Shown piece after piece: positions 38,296-47,613 of a stretch of DNA of 64,000 nt (positions within the stretch are counted from its first letter, which is position 1; the number at the start of each line of letters is the position of its first letter). The DNA is taken from contig NZ_VTXD01000024.1 of the NCBI RefSeq assembly GCF_013114625.1, positions 1-64,000 of the forward strand, given 5' to 3'. A model generated the notes under the pieces. The model was not told where the DNA came from and did no database searches. It saw only the letters and a list, made by a program, of their open reading frames with translations. This stretch comes from Vibrio sp. 99-70-13A1. GTDB lineage: Bacteria; Pseudomonadota; Gammaproteobacteria; Enterobacterales; Vibrionaceae. Position numbers and translations under genes: made by a program.

Positions 38296-40179
38296 CTAAA
38301 ACTTAAACTGACTAACTTGTTTTGCTAATTTTTTTGCGCCAACTTTGAGTTGACTAGCAAGCTCCCTGTTTTCTGACGAACCCTCGTGTGTTTTCCCTGC
38401 CAAAGTATGGATATCCGATACTGATTCATTAATTTGCGCAGCAACAACCGATTGCTCCTCCGCCGCAGTGGCTATTTGAACATTCATATCTTGAATCTCT
38501 GAGACAGATGTTTGAATTGTACCGAGAGCTTCGGTTGCTTGTTTAGAAAAAACCAATATAGAACTCGATTCTTCTTCATTTAGTCTCATAATGTCTACTG
38601 AGCGAGTCGCCTCATTTTGTAGTTGACTAATAAGACCCTGAATCTGCGCAGTACTAGTCTGAGTTCGGCTTGCGAGACTTCGAACCTCATCAGCAACAAC
38701 TGCAAATCCACGCCCTTGTTCTCCTGCACGAGCAGCTTCAATAGCTGCATTCAATGCAAGTAAATTAGTCTGCTCAGCAATATCTTCTATAACATCAACA
38801 ATCTGACCAACACTCTGAGTCTCTTTATCAACAGCCAATATTGCTTCTTGAGCTAAGGCGATACTTTTAACCAAAGTATCGATACCTTGGTCAACACATT
38901 TGACCAGGTCCATGCCTTTACTTGCGTTGCTGTAAGCTTGTTGTGCTGCTAGAGAGGCACTATTCGCATTTATAGCGACTTCATCAACAGTTGAAGACAT
39001 TTGATTCATAGCAGTAGCGGTTTGCTCAAGGTTCTGCATTTGCTCCTTAGCATTAAAACTCACCATAGAGGCTGCCGAATCAACTTCCACAGAAACATCT
39101 CCTACTTGGTGAGATACACCTTTTACTTCCTGGAGTATAATTCTTAACTTAGCAGACATCCCAAACACCGATGCGTAGATTCCAATCGGCTTTTTGTATG
39201 ATGAGCGTTTCGAAAGATCTCCCATAGCAATAGAATCCATTAGCTCCATGATTTCCCTAGGCTCTCCACCTAATGGCTCATAAACAAACTTCTTAAGGCA
39301 AAGATATAAAACAAACAGAGCCACCAGAATTAACGCTAGTGAAAGCATCAAACTGGATAAGAAATTAGCTTCTGAAGCTCTAGTAATATCTTGCCAAGGC
39401 TGCCATCCCCAAACAGTCCAACCATTACTAGTAAGTTTATTCGACGCTACAAAATATTCTTGCCCTTCATATATGTAAGAATGCGAACTCTTAGCTGAGT
39501 CTTGATAAGCAGCGTAGCTAGGTCGCTCTTGATACAAATTCTTCCCTAGAAGGTCTGGATATTTGGAAGCTAAGATGTACCCATCTTCTCGCGCAACCCA
39601 AACTTGATTGTCCGGAGATAACCCAGAAACAAACTGAGTCAAACTGTTAACTTTAATATTAGTCACCAAGGCACCAACAACAAATCCCCCCCTTCGAACG
39701 GGTACTGCCACAGCCATAACTGCATGACCTTCAGCACTTATATATGGTGAAGTGACTACATGAGACTCGCCTGAAAAAATGCGGACAAACCACTCACGCT
39801 GTTTCTCTCTTGCATTAAAGTTAGGTACTACTCCGTTTGTGGAGGTGGAATAGGTAACCCCATTAGAAAGGGATAGATATGCGTTTATGACTTGGTTATT
39901 TTCTACTATCGAATCCAATTGATGCATGAGCTCACGTAAGTCCGCAACACCTTTACTCGATATTGCAACAATATTAGATACCGTCTTAAGTACGTCAAAA
40001 TTTCGTTCAACTTTTTGCTCTAGAGCATAACCAATAAGCTTAGACTCGGTCTCTAGTAAGAGGCGGTAGTTTTCAGTTGACTCTTTTTTAAATGAACTAT
40101 ACCCCCAGCCACTGATCGCTAAAACTACCATAAGAAACAACAACCCTAAGATCATCATCAATTTTTTATTCAATCCCAT
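38296..40179 (-). CDS. Methyl-accepting chemotaxis protein with dCache-like sensor
   Basis: Membrane chemoreceptor: first helix (LMMILGLLFLMVVLAISGWG), periplasmic dCache-like sensor with REWFVRIF and VVTSPYISAEG motifs, second helix (LSLALILVALFVLYLCL), linker, and a signalling domain with the conserved tip EAARAGEQGRGFAVVADEVR. The open frame starts 11 codons earlier, but that ATG lies within a likely -10 box and its first codons are the operator, so transcription probably begins inside it; I therefore prefer the Met at 40179. Regulation by the glucan operator suggests it senses beta-glucan products. Confidence 0.88.
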   Translation of the reverse strand: MGLNKKLMMILGLLFLMVVLAISGWGYSSFKKESTENYRLLLETESKLIGYALEQKVERNFDVLKTVSNIVAISSKGVADLRELMHQLDSIVENNQVINAYLSLSNGVTYSTSTNGVVPNFNAREKQREWFVRIFSGESHVVTSPYISAEGHAVMAVAVPVRRGGFVVGALVTNIKVNSLTQFVSGLSPDNQVWVAREDGYILASKYPDLLGKNLYQERPSYAAYQDSAKSSHSYIYEGQEYFVASNKLTSNGWTVWGWQPWQDITRASEANFLSSLMLSLALILVALFVLYLCLKKFVYEPLGGEPREIMELMDSIAMGDLSKRSSYKKPIGIYASVFGMSAKLRIILQEVKGVSHQVGDVSVEVDSAASMVSFNAKEQMQNLEQTATAMNQMSSTVDEVAINANSASLAAQQAYSNASKGMDLVKCVDQGIDTLVKSIALAQEAILAVDKETQSVGQIVDVIEDIAEQTNLLALNAAIEAARAGEQGRGFAVVADEVRSLASRTQTSTAQIQGLISQLQNEATRSVDIMRLNEEESSSILVFSKQATEALGTIQTSVSEIQDMNVQIATAAEEQSVVAAQINESVSDIHTLAGKTHEGSSENRELASQLKVGAKKLAKQVSQFKF

Positions 40180-40193
40180 ACTTACCAATCCGT

Positions 40194-40205
40194 GAAAGCG
40201 CTTTC
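40194..40205. promoter_or_regulatory. LacI-type operator before the chemoreceptor
   Basis: GAAAGCGCTTTC, 15 bases before the chosen start. Read leftwards it follows TTGCAT and TATTAT (spacer 16), so it should cover the transcription start. Confidence 0.8.
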
Positions 40206-40212
40206 TTTCCAT

Positions 40213-40631
40213 TATAATATTACCGGAATTTATAAATGCAAGGTTATTTATACACAGTAGAGATTACTCGCCAGATTAAAGACATACTTCGATCAAACCG
40301 AAATCAATTTATAATACATAGCACTTTAAAGTCACAATGGTAATACCAAGGTCCTCGAATCCACAATTATTGGGGATACTTACGTGCGAGTTATAGGACT
40401 TAGAATTTTTTGGATTTACCAGAATTCCCTTGAGTACTGGATCTAGAAAGACTTTTAATCTAACTTCTGGAGCAAAACGCATTGTAAAACTTAGAAGAAT
40501 AGTTAGGGACGACGTTGGTTTCTCAGTGCCTCTAGATTAGAATCTGAAACATCAGAGTCCAAGCAGTCACAAATTAATTTCTCTAAGAACTCCCTTAATT
40601 TTTCTCTAAATCAAGCATTCATCAACAAAAA
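40213..40631. other. Intergenic region between chemoreceptor and MalM-like gene
   Basis: Divergent promoter region with the two operators at its edges. On the minus strand around 40515-40610 a 34-codon open stretch (REFLEKLICDCLDSD, then SNLEALRNQRRP) has no start and matches nothing I know; it may be a gene stump. Confidence 0.4.
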
Positions 40632-40643
40632 GAAAGCGCTTTC
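40632..40643. promoter_or_regulatory. LacI-type operator before the MalM-like gene
   Basis: GAAAGCGCTTTC, 69 bases before the ATG, placed between a possible -35 (TCAACA) and an extended -10 (TGTATAGT). Confidence 0.8.
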
Positions 40644-40711
40644 TTGTATAGTGGAGCTATTATCAATTAAGCATCCTGAGTTAATTGTATATTTTTTAAC
40701 TGAGAGGAATT

Positions 40712-41617
40712 ATGAAATACCTAGCAATGATCCCAACAGTATTGATGCTCAACGCTTGTTCAACAGCAACAGAATCACCGGTTAGCTATCACAAATCTTC
40801 TCCGGGGCTAGAGTCACTACAAAACAGCGAAAACTGCTGCGAAACCCTTAGTACTATTCAATATCAAAGCGTCACGAACCCAGAAAGAACATTTGTTTCT
40901 ATCACCGCAGCAAGCCCTAGGGTCGAGTTCAAATCTGGTCGTTCATTTGCTGGAGGGCTTAAGCTTCCTACAACACTAGATGCTATTCGTTTTTCTGTAA
41001 CTTCAAATGCTAATTATTCAGCGTTCGTTCCGTCACTTTTGGTCTTAGATCAAAACTACCAACCTTTAGATGTCATTGGCAATGAAACCATAAAGTATCA
41101 GCCGCTTAGCCTGCTTGATGGTGCACAATATGGTGCGCAAATAGAACTGCAAGAACGTTACTTGAACGGCGAGGCTCCTGCTTACTTGGTCGTATTCACA
41201 ACCAGCGAAGCACTCGCGGAAACAACTCCCGTCGAAAAACCAAGTGATATGGCGATACGTTCTGGCGATGTCCAAGCAAACATCGCTCATAATACGGACT
41301 ACGCGATACCCCACTCTGCGATAGGAAAAATCACTTTTGATTTTGACTTTACGGCTATCACCACCGTTGCTGAAGAACAAAAACGTCAAAATCGAGTCCA
41401 ACAAATTCTTCCAGAATCAACCATAGCCCAATCAGATTTATTAACGGAAAATACACTGATTAAGAAAGAGGTTTATAAAACTCTTATAGAAAACTCGGTT
41501 TCATCTGGAGATTTCAGTGCTGCACTGACTTACGTTGAAGAATCTGAGCGACTAGGAATAGAGGGGATGCGAAACACCTTTGTTGACGCCATGAAGCAAT
41601 ATCAAAAAGCACAGTAA
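40712..41617 (+). CDS. MalM-like periplasmic lipoprotein
   Basis: A 301-residue lipoprotein (lipobox LNAC, Cys16) resembling MalM, the small periplasmic protein of maltose operons whose exact role is unknown. Shared features include the FVSITAASPRVEF strand, the FVPSLLVLDQNYQP segment and YLVVFTTSEALAETT. It carries the same operator as the porin and importer genes, so here it appears recruited to beta-glucan use. Possibly it helps pass oligosaccharides across the periplasm or cell wall; this is inference. GAGG precedes the ATG by about six bases. Confidence 0.8.
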   Translation: MKYLAMIPTVLMLNACSTATESPVSYHKSSPGLESLQNSENCCETLSTIQYQSVTNPERTFVSITAASPRVEFKSGRSFAGGLKLPTTLDAIRFSVTSNANYSAFVPSLLVLDQNYQPLDVIGNETIKYQPLSLLDGAQYGAQIELQERYLNGEAPAYLVVFTTSEALAETTPVEKPSDMAIRSGDVQANIAHNTDYAIPHSAIGKITFDFDFTAITTVAEEQKRQNRVQQILPESTIAQSDLLTENTLIKKEVYKTLIENSVSSGDFSAALTYVEESERLGIEGMRNTFVDAMKQYQKAQ

Positions 41618-41630
41618 CTCAGACTCAAAG

Positions 41631-41695
41631 CAGTCGTTTATCTTCTTTCTCACTTCACCTCAGTTCTTAGCAAACGAGAGTTGAATAAACGACTG
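41631..41695. repeat. Inverted repeat between MalM-like and GH3 genes
   Basis: CAGTCGTTTAT and ATAAACGACTG are perfect 11-base complements 43 bases apart, between the ends of two convergent genes. It may help end both transcripts, but there is no T-run and the loop is long. Confidence 0.35.
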
Positions 41696-41708
41696 TTATC
41701 CCTCAGCC

Positions 41709-44522
41709 CTATTCAGGCATGAACGTGAATTCTAATTGCTCTAATTCTAAGCCTAATTTGATGAATTCAATATCCAACAGATAAAAACCTTTATCCAGCT
41801 TAACGGAAAGCCCCTCAACTGAAACTGTCTCGCCATGAGTACCATTCACTGATAGAGACATCGCATACACTTTATTGAGACTCAAACTACACGCCGATTG
41901 AGCCAAAGTACCGCTATCGTAATGAACAATACCCGTACATCGATACACACCAGCCTGTTTAACTTCCAAAACAATGTTACGGTTTTCTTGAGTATTAAGT
42001 GGTAGCACTGTTACATGTTGCTCGGTAGTAAGCTGACAAAAATCACCATCAATCTTGTTCTGATACCTGTCTGAGCTTTTCGTCGAGTCAAAGCTCTTAA
42101 TCGGATCAAACGCAACTAAGAGTCTATCCATTGCTGGAGATTCCATGATAAAGCGGCAAATATTGATCGCGCTTCTTTGCAGCTCACCTAAGCTCAACGT
42201 TCCGTTTTCAAGCGCCTGTAACGTATCGTCATTCGACACGTTATTTTCCGCACCATCATGCTCAACAACCATATACAGATCATTTTGAGAGCGAAGCATA
42301 AAGGATGTGTAACTTCGACTTTCAGAACCACCTTTGATTGGGTCATTCATTTTTGCCCACCAATCCGTCATCACTATCCCTTTATAACCCCACTCCCCCC
42401 GAAGAATCGTGGTATTGAGGTCGTAATTGGATGCAGCCCAGTGACCATTAATAGGATTGTAGGAGGTCATAACACTCGAAGCTCCTCCTTGTTTTACCGC
42501 TATTTCAAAAGGCTTCAGATGAATCTCACGAAGCGCTCTCTGTGATACAACACTATCAACATCAAACCGTGACGTTTCTTGATCATTCGCCACCAAATGC
42601 TTGATTGTGCCTGACACTCCTGCAGCTTTAAGACCAAGAGTTTGAGATGCAGCTATTACCCCTGAGAGAAATGGATCTTCTGAGAAATACTCAAAATTTC
42701 GACCATTCAGAGGGTGACGGTGGATGTTAATCCCAGGACCAAGCAACGTATCAATATGATTGGCTTGCATCTCTTTTCCCATTAAATGAAACAGTTTCTC
42801 ATTCAGTTCCGGGTTCCATGTACAACCTAATAATGTACCAATTGGGACTTGTGATGCTTTGTGTCCGCTATCCATTCGTATACCAGACGGACCATCTGCA
42901 GCAGCAACGACAGGGATGCCTAAATCAAACAAGCTTGGTGATACACCACCAAAAGCCGCAGCAGTACCAGGTGTCACTTTAGGGCTGCACATACCTTCAC
43001 CACGAACAATTGTCGCTAACTGCTTTACGGTCATTTGCGAGATAAATTCATCAATGTCCGCTCGCCCCTGCTTAACATCCAGTAAACGAATGCCCCTATC
43101 TTCACTAAGAGGAATAGAACTCGGAAGCTCACTCAGAATACGTTTACTCAAATCTATAGTTCGCAGTGGCACAGATTCGTAAACGCAACTGTAAACACCA
43201 TTTTCCCCGTTGCCTTTGGGGATCAATCTCTTAAATCCGCTGACAGGAGCAAGTGCTTCCGTTAATTGCTCAACAACCAACAGCTCTTCTATTTTAACGC
43301 TCTCACTAACAGGCTTTGCTTGGCGAACACTTCCTCCTAAATAAAAGTGATATTCTCCAGCTTCAAGTACGTAACTATTTGGGTTTCCCGTTTTACCGCA
43401 GTCATCAAATGATGCGAAGGAAGATAGAGGACATGAAATAGTCAAACACACCGTATCTTGCGGGTCCAAGGTCGGTGTTTTCACAAACCCGATCAGTGCT
43501 CGTGAAGGCTTACCAAGGTGACCTTGAGGCGCTTCAACATATAATTGAACAACATCCTTACCACTGTATTGGTCGCCTATGTTTTTAACTTCAATATTAA
43601 ATACCAACTCTTGTTTAGAGCCGGATCCAAGAATCGTTAATGCATTTAATTTACTTGAAAAGTTGGTGTAGGACAGCCCAAAACCAAATTCAAATTGAAC
43701 AGCTTTTGGGTTAAAGGTTTCAAAGTATCGGTACCCAACATAAATATCTTCTTGGTACAGGTTGCGCTCTTTATTTCCGAAACTAGCGCTGGAAGGGTAA
43801 TTAGATAAAGAGTGCGCAATAGTGTCTGTCAAACGTCCACTTGGGCTAACATCACCAGATAAAACATCAGCTAATGCATGCCCACCTTCCATCCCTGCAG
43901 CCCAGTTATATAAAATCGCCTTGAGCGAACTTGCATCTTTTAGTGAGCTTACCCATGACATATCAATAATGTTGGTCACGTTCAGTATCACAATGACATC
44001 ATCAAAATGTTCGGTCACTTTCTTCAACATTTGCATTTCGAGTGCGGTTAAATTGTAACTGCCTTGCTGCTGAGCATTATCTTGATCCTCACCCGCCGTT
44101 CGACCGATAAAAATAATGGCTTTGTTAGAATTGGCGGCGGAATCCATCACAACAGAAGCTGAAAGAGGCATTTCATCTTGAAACCAAGGTTCTGCTGCCC
44201 AACCACCACCGCCGTCATTGAACGGGTTGTCCTTGATCCAACGTTGGTATACCTCTACCAAATTGAGATTGAGATTTATGTTTGGATTTTCATACAAGCC
44301 ATGTAATGCATTTACGGAATAAGGCACATTCACCGCTCCACCAGATCCAGTGCCACTTCGGTAGGTATCAATCTGACAGCGACCAAAAAGAGACACCGTA
44401 TCACTAGCCTGCAATGGCAATATTGAATCACTATTTTTTAGTAGCACAATGCCCTCAGTAGCCGCTTGTCGACTTATGGGTGCAAGCTGCTTCTGTGCTT
44501 CGAGAATTTCCACAGTATTCAT
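41709..44522 (-). CDS. GH3 beta-glucosidase with permuted domains
   Basis: Retaining glycoside hydrolase of family 3. The usual second (alpha/beta sandwich) domain comes first (about residues 15-280, with EGIVLLKNSD), then an Fn3-like domain (about 290-410), and the TIM barrel last (about 480-800) with DGPSGIRMD, the KHLVAND motif and the nucleophile Asp720 in IVMTDWW. A beta-sandwich tail ends the protein. No signal peptide is seen, so it acts in the cytoplasm, probably releasing glucose from short beta-glucans. It is divergent from an AraC-type gene and has no LacI-type operator. Confidence 0.9.
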   Translation of the reverse strand: MNTVEILEAQKQLAPISRQAATEGIVLLKNSDSILPLQASDTVSLFGRCQIDTYRSGTGSGGAVNVPYSVNALHGLYENPNINLNLNLVEVYQRWIKDNPFNDGGGGWAAEPWFQDEMPLSASVVMDSAANSNKAIIFIGRTAGEDQDNAQQQGSYNLTALEMQMLKKVTEHFDDVIVILNVTNIIDMSWVSSLKDASSLKAILYNWAAGMEGGHALADVLSGDVSPSGRLTDTIAHSLSNYPSSASFGNKERNLYQEDIYVGYRYFETFNPKAVQFEFGFGLSYTNFSSKLNALTILGSGSKQELVFNIEVKNIGDQYSGKDVVQLYVEAPQGHLGKPSRALIGFVKTPTLDPQDTVCLTISCPLSSFASFDDCGKTGNPNSYVLEAGEYHFYLGGSVRQAKPVSESVKIEELLVVEQLTEALAPVSGFKRLIPKGNGENGVYSCVYESVPLRTIDLSKRILSELPSSIPLSEDRGIRLLDVKQGRADIDEFISQMTVKQLATIVRGEGMCSPKVTPGTAAAFGGVSPSLFDLGIPVVAAADGPSGIRMDSGHKASQVPIGTLLGCTWNPELNEKLFHLMGKEMQANHIDTLLGPGINIHRHPLNGRNFEYFSEDPFLSGVIAASQTLGLKAAGVSGTIKHLVANDQETSRFDVDSVVSQRALREIHLKPFEIAVKQGGASSVMTSYNPINGHWAASNYDLNTTILRGEWGYKGIVMTDWWAKMNDPIKGGSESRSYTSFMLRSQNDLYMVVEHDGAENNVSNDDTLQALENGTLSLGELQRSAINICRFIMESPAMDRLLVAFDPIKSFDSTKSSDRYQNKIDGDFCQLTTEQHVTVLPLNTQENRNIVLEVKQAGVYRCTGIVHYDSGTLAQSACSLSLNKVYAMSLSVNGTHGETVSVEGLSVKLDKGFYLLDIEFIKLGLELEQLEFTFMPE

Positions 44523-44664
44523 TTTGAGTCCTACTATTTTTTTACTTAGAGCAAAAATTTGACCTCTCGCTCTAAAAGTTAATATTGTCTTTGTTCAAAA
44601 AATAGTAATCTTAACTACGGCGTGTAACTACCAAATAAGCGACAGTAATAGGTAAAATAGCGAC

Positions 44665-45543
44665 ATGAAAACCAAGTTTAGACTCCAAAGTCATCAGAGA
44701 TATCCCCAGATAAAATTTGCCTATGTCGATGGGCATCACGATTTCGACTTTGACGTACATAGCCATGACTTTTCTGAACTTTTCTTAGTTGTGAGTGGTA
44801 ATGGAAAGCATACGGTAGCTAGCCACACTTACCCTTTAAGTACAGGAGATGTATTTGTTATTAATGGGGATATTGAACATGGATTTTGTGAAGTAAATAA
44901 ACTGAAGATTGTAAACTTGATGTTTGATACTGCATTGCCTTTTTTTGAGGTCCCTTCAATGCGTCAAATGCCAGGTTATCAAGCGCTTTTCAAGGTAGAA
45001 CCGATTGCTCGACAAGCATCTGAATATCAAGCAAAGCTTACGTTATCAGCTTCTCAGTTGAAACGAATCAATGAACTTCTACAACAAATCAAATCGGAAT
45101 ACGACAATGCAGAACAGGGGTTTGAAATAATATTGACGAGCACAATGCAGCAACTTGCGATAGAACTTGCTCGACTCTATCAAAAACAAAGTCATAACTT
45201 GCCTAAAACCACCTTAGCATTAAGCCGAGCACTTGCTCACATTGACAGCCATTACAAAGAAGTGGGATTGGATACAGAAGCTATTGCGCAAGCGGCTTAT
45301 ATTAGTAAACGACAACTAGAAAGGCTATTTAGGCAATTTTTAAATACATCCCCAAATCAATACCTCAAAGGGCTTCAAATTAGACATTCGACAACACTAT
45401 TGTTAAACGACAGCAACAGTATCCAGCATATCGCTGAGTCTTGTGGGTTTTCTGACAGTAACTATTTTTCGAAGTGCTTTAAGCTTCAAAATGGATGCAG
45501 CCCTCGAGAGTTTAGAAAGCAACATACTTCCTATAACTCATAA
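44665..45543 (+). CDS. AraC-family regulator
   Basis: A 292-residue activator: N-terminal cupin-like sugar-binding domain (HDFDFDVHSHDFSELFLV) and two C-terminal helix-turn-helix units (IAQAAYISKRQLERLFRQFL and HIAESCGFSDSNYFSKCFK). It is divergent from the GH3 gene, about 140 bases apart, and most likely controls it in response to a sugar. Confidence 0.92.
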   Translation: MKTKFRLQSHQRYPQIKFAYVDGHHDFDFDVHSHDFSELFLVVSGNGKHTVASHTYPLSTGDVFVINGDIEHGFCEVNKLKIVNLMFDTALPFFEVPSMRQMPGYQALFKVEPIARQASEYQAKLTLSASQLKRINELLQQIKSEYDNAEQGFEIILTSTMQQLAIELARLYQKQSHNLPKTTLALSRALAHIDSHYKEVGLDTEAIAQAAYISKRQLERLFRQFLNTSPNQYLKGLQIRHSTTLLLNDSNSIQHIAESCGFSDSNYFSKCFKLQNGCSPREFRKQHTSYNS

Positions 45544-45582
45544 TCCTTTCCTCCTTAAACCTTAAAAGATTAGATATGCCAC

Positions 45583-45613
45583 ACATAAAAAAAACCGCTT
45601 CTTTCGAAGCGGT
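45583..45613 (-). terminator. Intrinsic terminator downstream of the porin gene
   Basis: ACCGCTTC and GAAGCGGT pair around TTTC, followed in the leftward direction by a run of eight T. It lies about 210 bases after the porin stop; the bases between hold no gene. Confidence 0.85.
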
Positions 45614-45825
45614 CGATGAGTATCTTTGGCAAGAACACATTTGAAATGAAACTCAAATATGGAAAACTCATAGCAATATAAATGAACCTCTATACGCTGC
45701 CAAACAAAAGGTCAACTATTGCAAAAAATTACACCTGCAGCCCTGTCCGCCCTAATGACAATGGCTTAATACTCACGACTCCCCCAGTATATTTGGTGTA
45801 ATTAAAAGGTCTGTAGAGAGGTGAT

Positions 45826-47157
45826 TTACCACCACATGTCAGCTTGAATACCGACAACAAAGTCACCCTCTTTACCTGTACCGTCTTGCATTTCACCATC
45901 AAGGTAAGATGCCATGAAGCGAATTTCTGGGGATGGACCGAAGCCAGAGTGCACAACTAGAGTTGGTGCTACTGTTAACTTGTAATCATTAGAATTCTTT
46001 GACTCACCATTACGGTCTTCGTAGTTGTACATGTAACCAGCTTCGGTAGCGATAAAGAAGTTTTCTGAAATTGGGAACGTTGGTCGCACCATTGCTGATA
46101 CCCAGCCGTCTGTGTCGCCATTGTCAAAATCGTTGTACTGGGTTTGAAGAGAGTGGAAAATATTCACACCATTTTCAAAAAAGTACCCACCCCATGCTAA
46201 AGCACGTAGTGATACATCGTTTTCATCAACAGCCTTCAAACAAGACGTACCACAACCCGTACCTGTCGTTAACCAACTTTGATAGTCGCTACCAGGCTTG
46301 TACGTGTTGTAAGTCGTAAGAGTACCGCCTAAAAGGTTACCCGAACCTAAGCCTTTACCAGCCTGCGCGATGTATTTTGTAAAACCTTTATCTGACAACC
46401 CAAAGACAGACTCAGTGTGAACAATTGCCGTCATTTCATAGCCATTCTCAGCGAATGCTTCTGGGCCATTACCAGAACTTAAATCGACCATATTGTCTGG
46501 CATATACTTAGCCATAGCATGAAGTTCAACACTGCCAAAGTTCACGCCAGCATGAAGTGCATGCATGATGTTGTTACTGTCTCCCCAGAAACTTGTATCG
46601 CCAGAATCATCGCTTGCAATATAAGCAAAGTCCCACTTATTACCACCTAGCTCAACACCTTCAATACCAACACCTGTACCTGACATGTCTGTGTAGAAAA
46701 AGTCCGTCATAAAGATGTAATTATCTTTACCATAAAAGCGCTTACCACCCCATACAACACCGGTTTCAGATACACCTTCAAACTCGACAAAAGTTTCTGC
46801 CATACCAATTTCGCTGTTGGTTGCATCGGCATTGGCGCCAAGTTGGTTGGTTGCATATTCCGCATTGTTAGCTGCAGCTCGTGTCTTGATTCGAATTTTC
46901 TGCCCACCGTCATTCTCAAAATTTTTCTGCAGTGCTAATTCAAAGTGGCTATCCGACTCAACACCCAATCGACCTAAACGTTCTTTAGATGCAGGGAACT
47001 TTGCACGTTTGAAATCATCATTTTCACTAAATAGAACACCAGCACGGAAATAACCGTGAAATTCAAATCCATCCGATTTTTCAGCATGTACAGCAGGTAC
47101 AGTAGACAAGCCAGCAGTAGCGACTAAACAAGCAAGGGTAAGCTTAGAAAGTTTCAT
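45826..47157 (-). CDS. LamB-like outer-membrane sugar porin
   Basis: Maltoporin-family beta-barrel of 443 residues for passive entry of oligosaccharides. The signal peptide is MKLSKLTLACLVATAGLSTV ending AVHA; the mature start FEFHGYFRAG and the WGGKRFYGKDNYIFM segment are family hallmarks, and the protein ends in aromatic residues (MWW), as barrels do. I chose the ATG after GGAG. Two operators precede it. The beta-glucan context suggests laminari-oligosaccharides rather than maltodextrins. Confidence 0.9.
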   Translation of the reverse strand: MKLSKLTLACLVATAGLSTVPAVHAEKSDGFEFHGYFRAGVLFSENDDFKRAKFPASKERLGRLGVESDSHFELALQKNFENDGGQKIRIKTRAAANNAEYATNQLGANADATNSEIGMAETFVEFEGVSETGVVWGGKRFYGKDNYIFMTDFFYTDMSGTGVGIEGVELGGNKWDFAYIASDDSGDTSFWGDSNNIMHALHAGVNFGSVELHAMAKYMPDNMVDLSSGNGPEAFAENGYEMTAIVHTESVFGLSDKGFTKYIAQAGKGLGSGNLLGGTLTTYNTYKPGSDYQSWLTTGTGCGTSCLKAVDENDVSLRALAWGGYFFENGVNIFHSLQTQYNDFDNGDTDGWVSAMVRPTFPISENFFIATEAGYMYNYEDRNGESKNSNDYKLTVAPTLVVHSGFGPSPEIRFMASYLDGEMQDGTGKEGDFVVGIQADMWW

Positions 47158-47192
47158 AATAACTCCATGTTCCAAATTATACTTTCAAATAA

Positions 47193-47204
47193 GAAAGCGC
47201 TTTC
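47193..47204. promoter_or_regulatory. LacI-type operator (porin, proximal)
   Basis: GAAAGCGCTTTC, 36 bases before the porin ATG. The 47158-47540 region otherwise holds only the second operator and no gene. Confidence 0.8.
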
Positions 47205-47365
47205 TTTGTTTTTATAAAAAAAACCAATCGAACAGATTCAAATAAGATCAAACCTAAGCCCACATTCACTATGTACTCTTAACCTTATTGGCTTTAACCG
47301 CTCAGTTGGTATGGAAAGAGTATAAATCGATCTCGTGAATATAAACCGTGATCAAACCCACCAAA

Positions 47366-47377
47366 GAAAGCGCTTTC
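47366..47377. promoter_or_regulatory. LacI-type operator (porin, distal)
   Basis: GAAAGCGCTTTC, 173 bases upstream of the proximal copy; a pair at this distance could form a repression loop. Confidence 0.75.
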
Positions 47378-47540
47378 TTGTGTGTGAGTCACAAAAATAG
47401 AGATGTTAAGTATTTTGTTGGAACAATTATGGAGCCAAGTAAAATATCACCGTTCACATATTAAAGATGAATTGATCCGTGCAATCATTCAAGGTCTGTT
47501 TCGGTATACATAGTCGATTGTCTTCCTCAATAATCGTCAA

Positions 47541-47575
47541 AATAAAAAAGGGAACATACAGTGTATGTCCCCTTT
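47541..47575 (-). terminator. Intrinsic terminator after the GH16 gene
   Basis: AAAGGGAACATAC and GTATGTCCCCTTT pair with one mismatch around AGT; in the leftward direction a TTTTTTATT run follows. Confidence 0.8.
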
Positions 47576-47613
47576 ATATTCAGAATTTTATTCAAACCCC
47601 TTAGTTAAAAGGC

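Noticed and set aside
45583..45613. AAGCGGT hairpin considered as another LacI-type operator
   Set aside because: The core is ACCGCTTC-TTTC-GAAGCGGT with a loop and a long T-run, which fits a terminator and not the operator.
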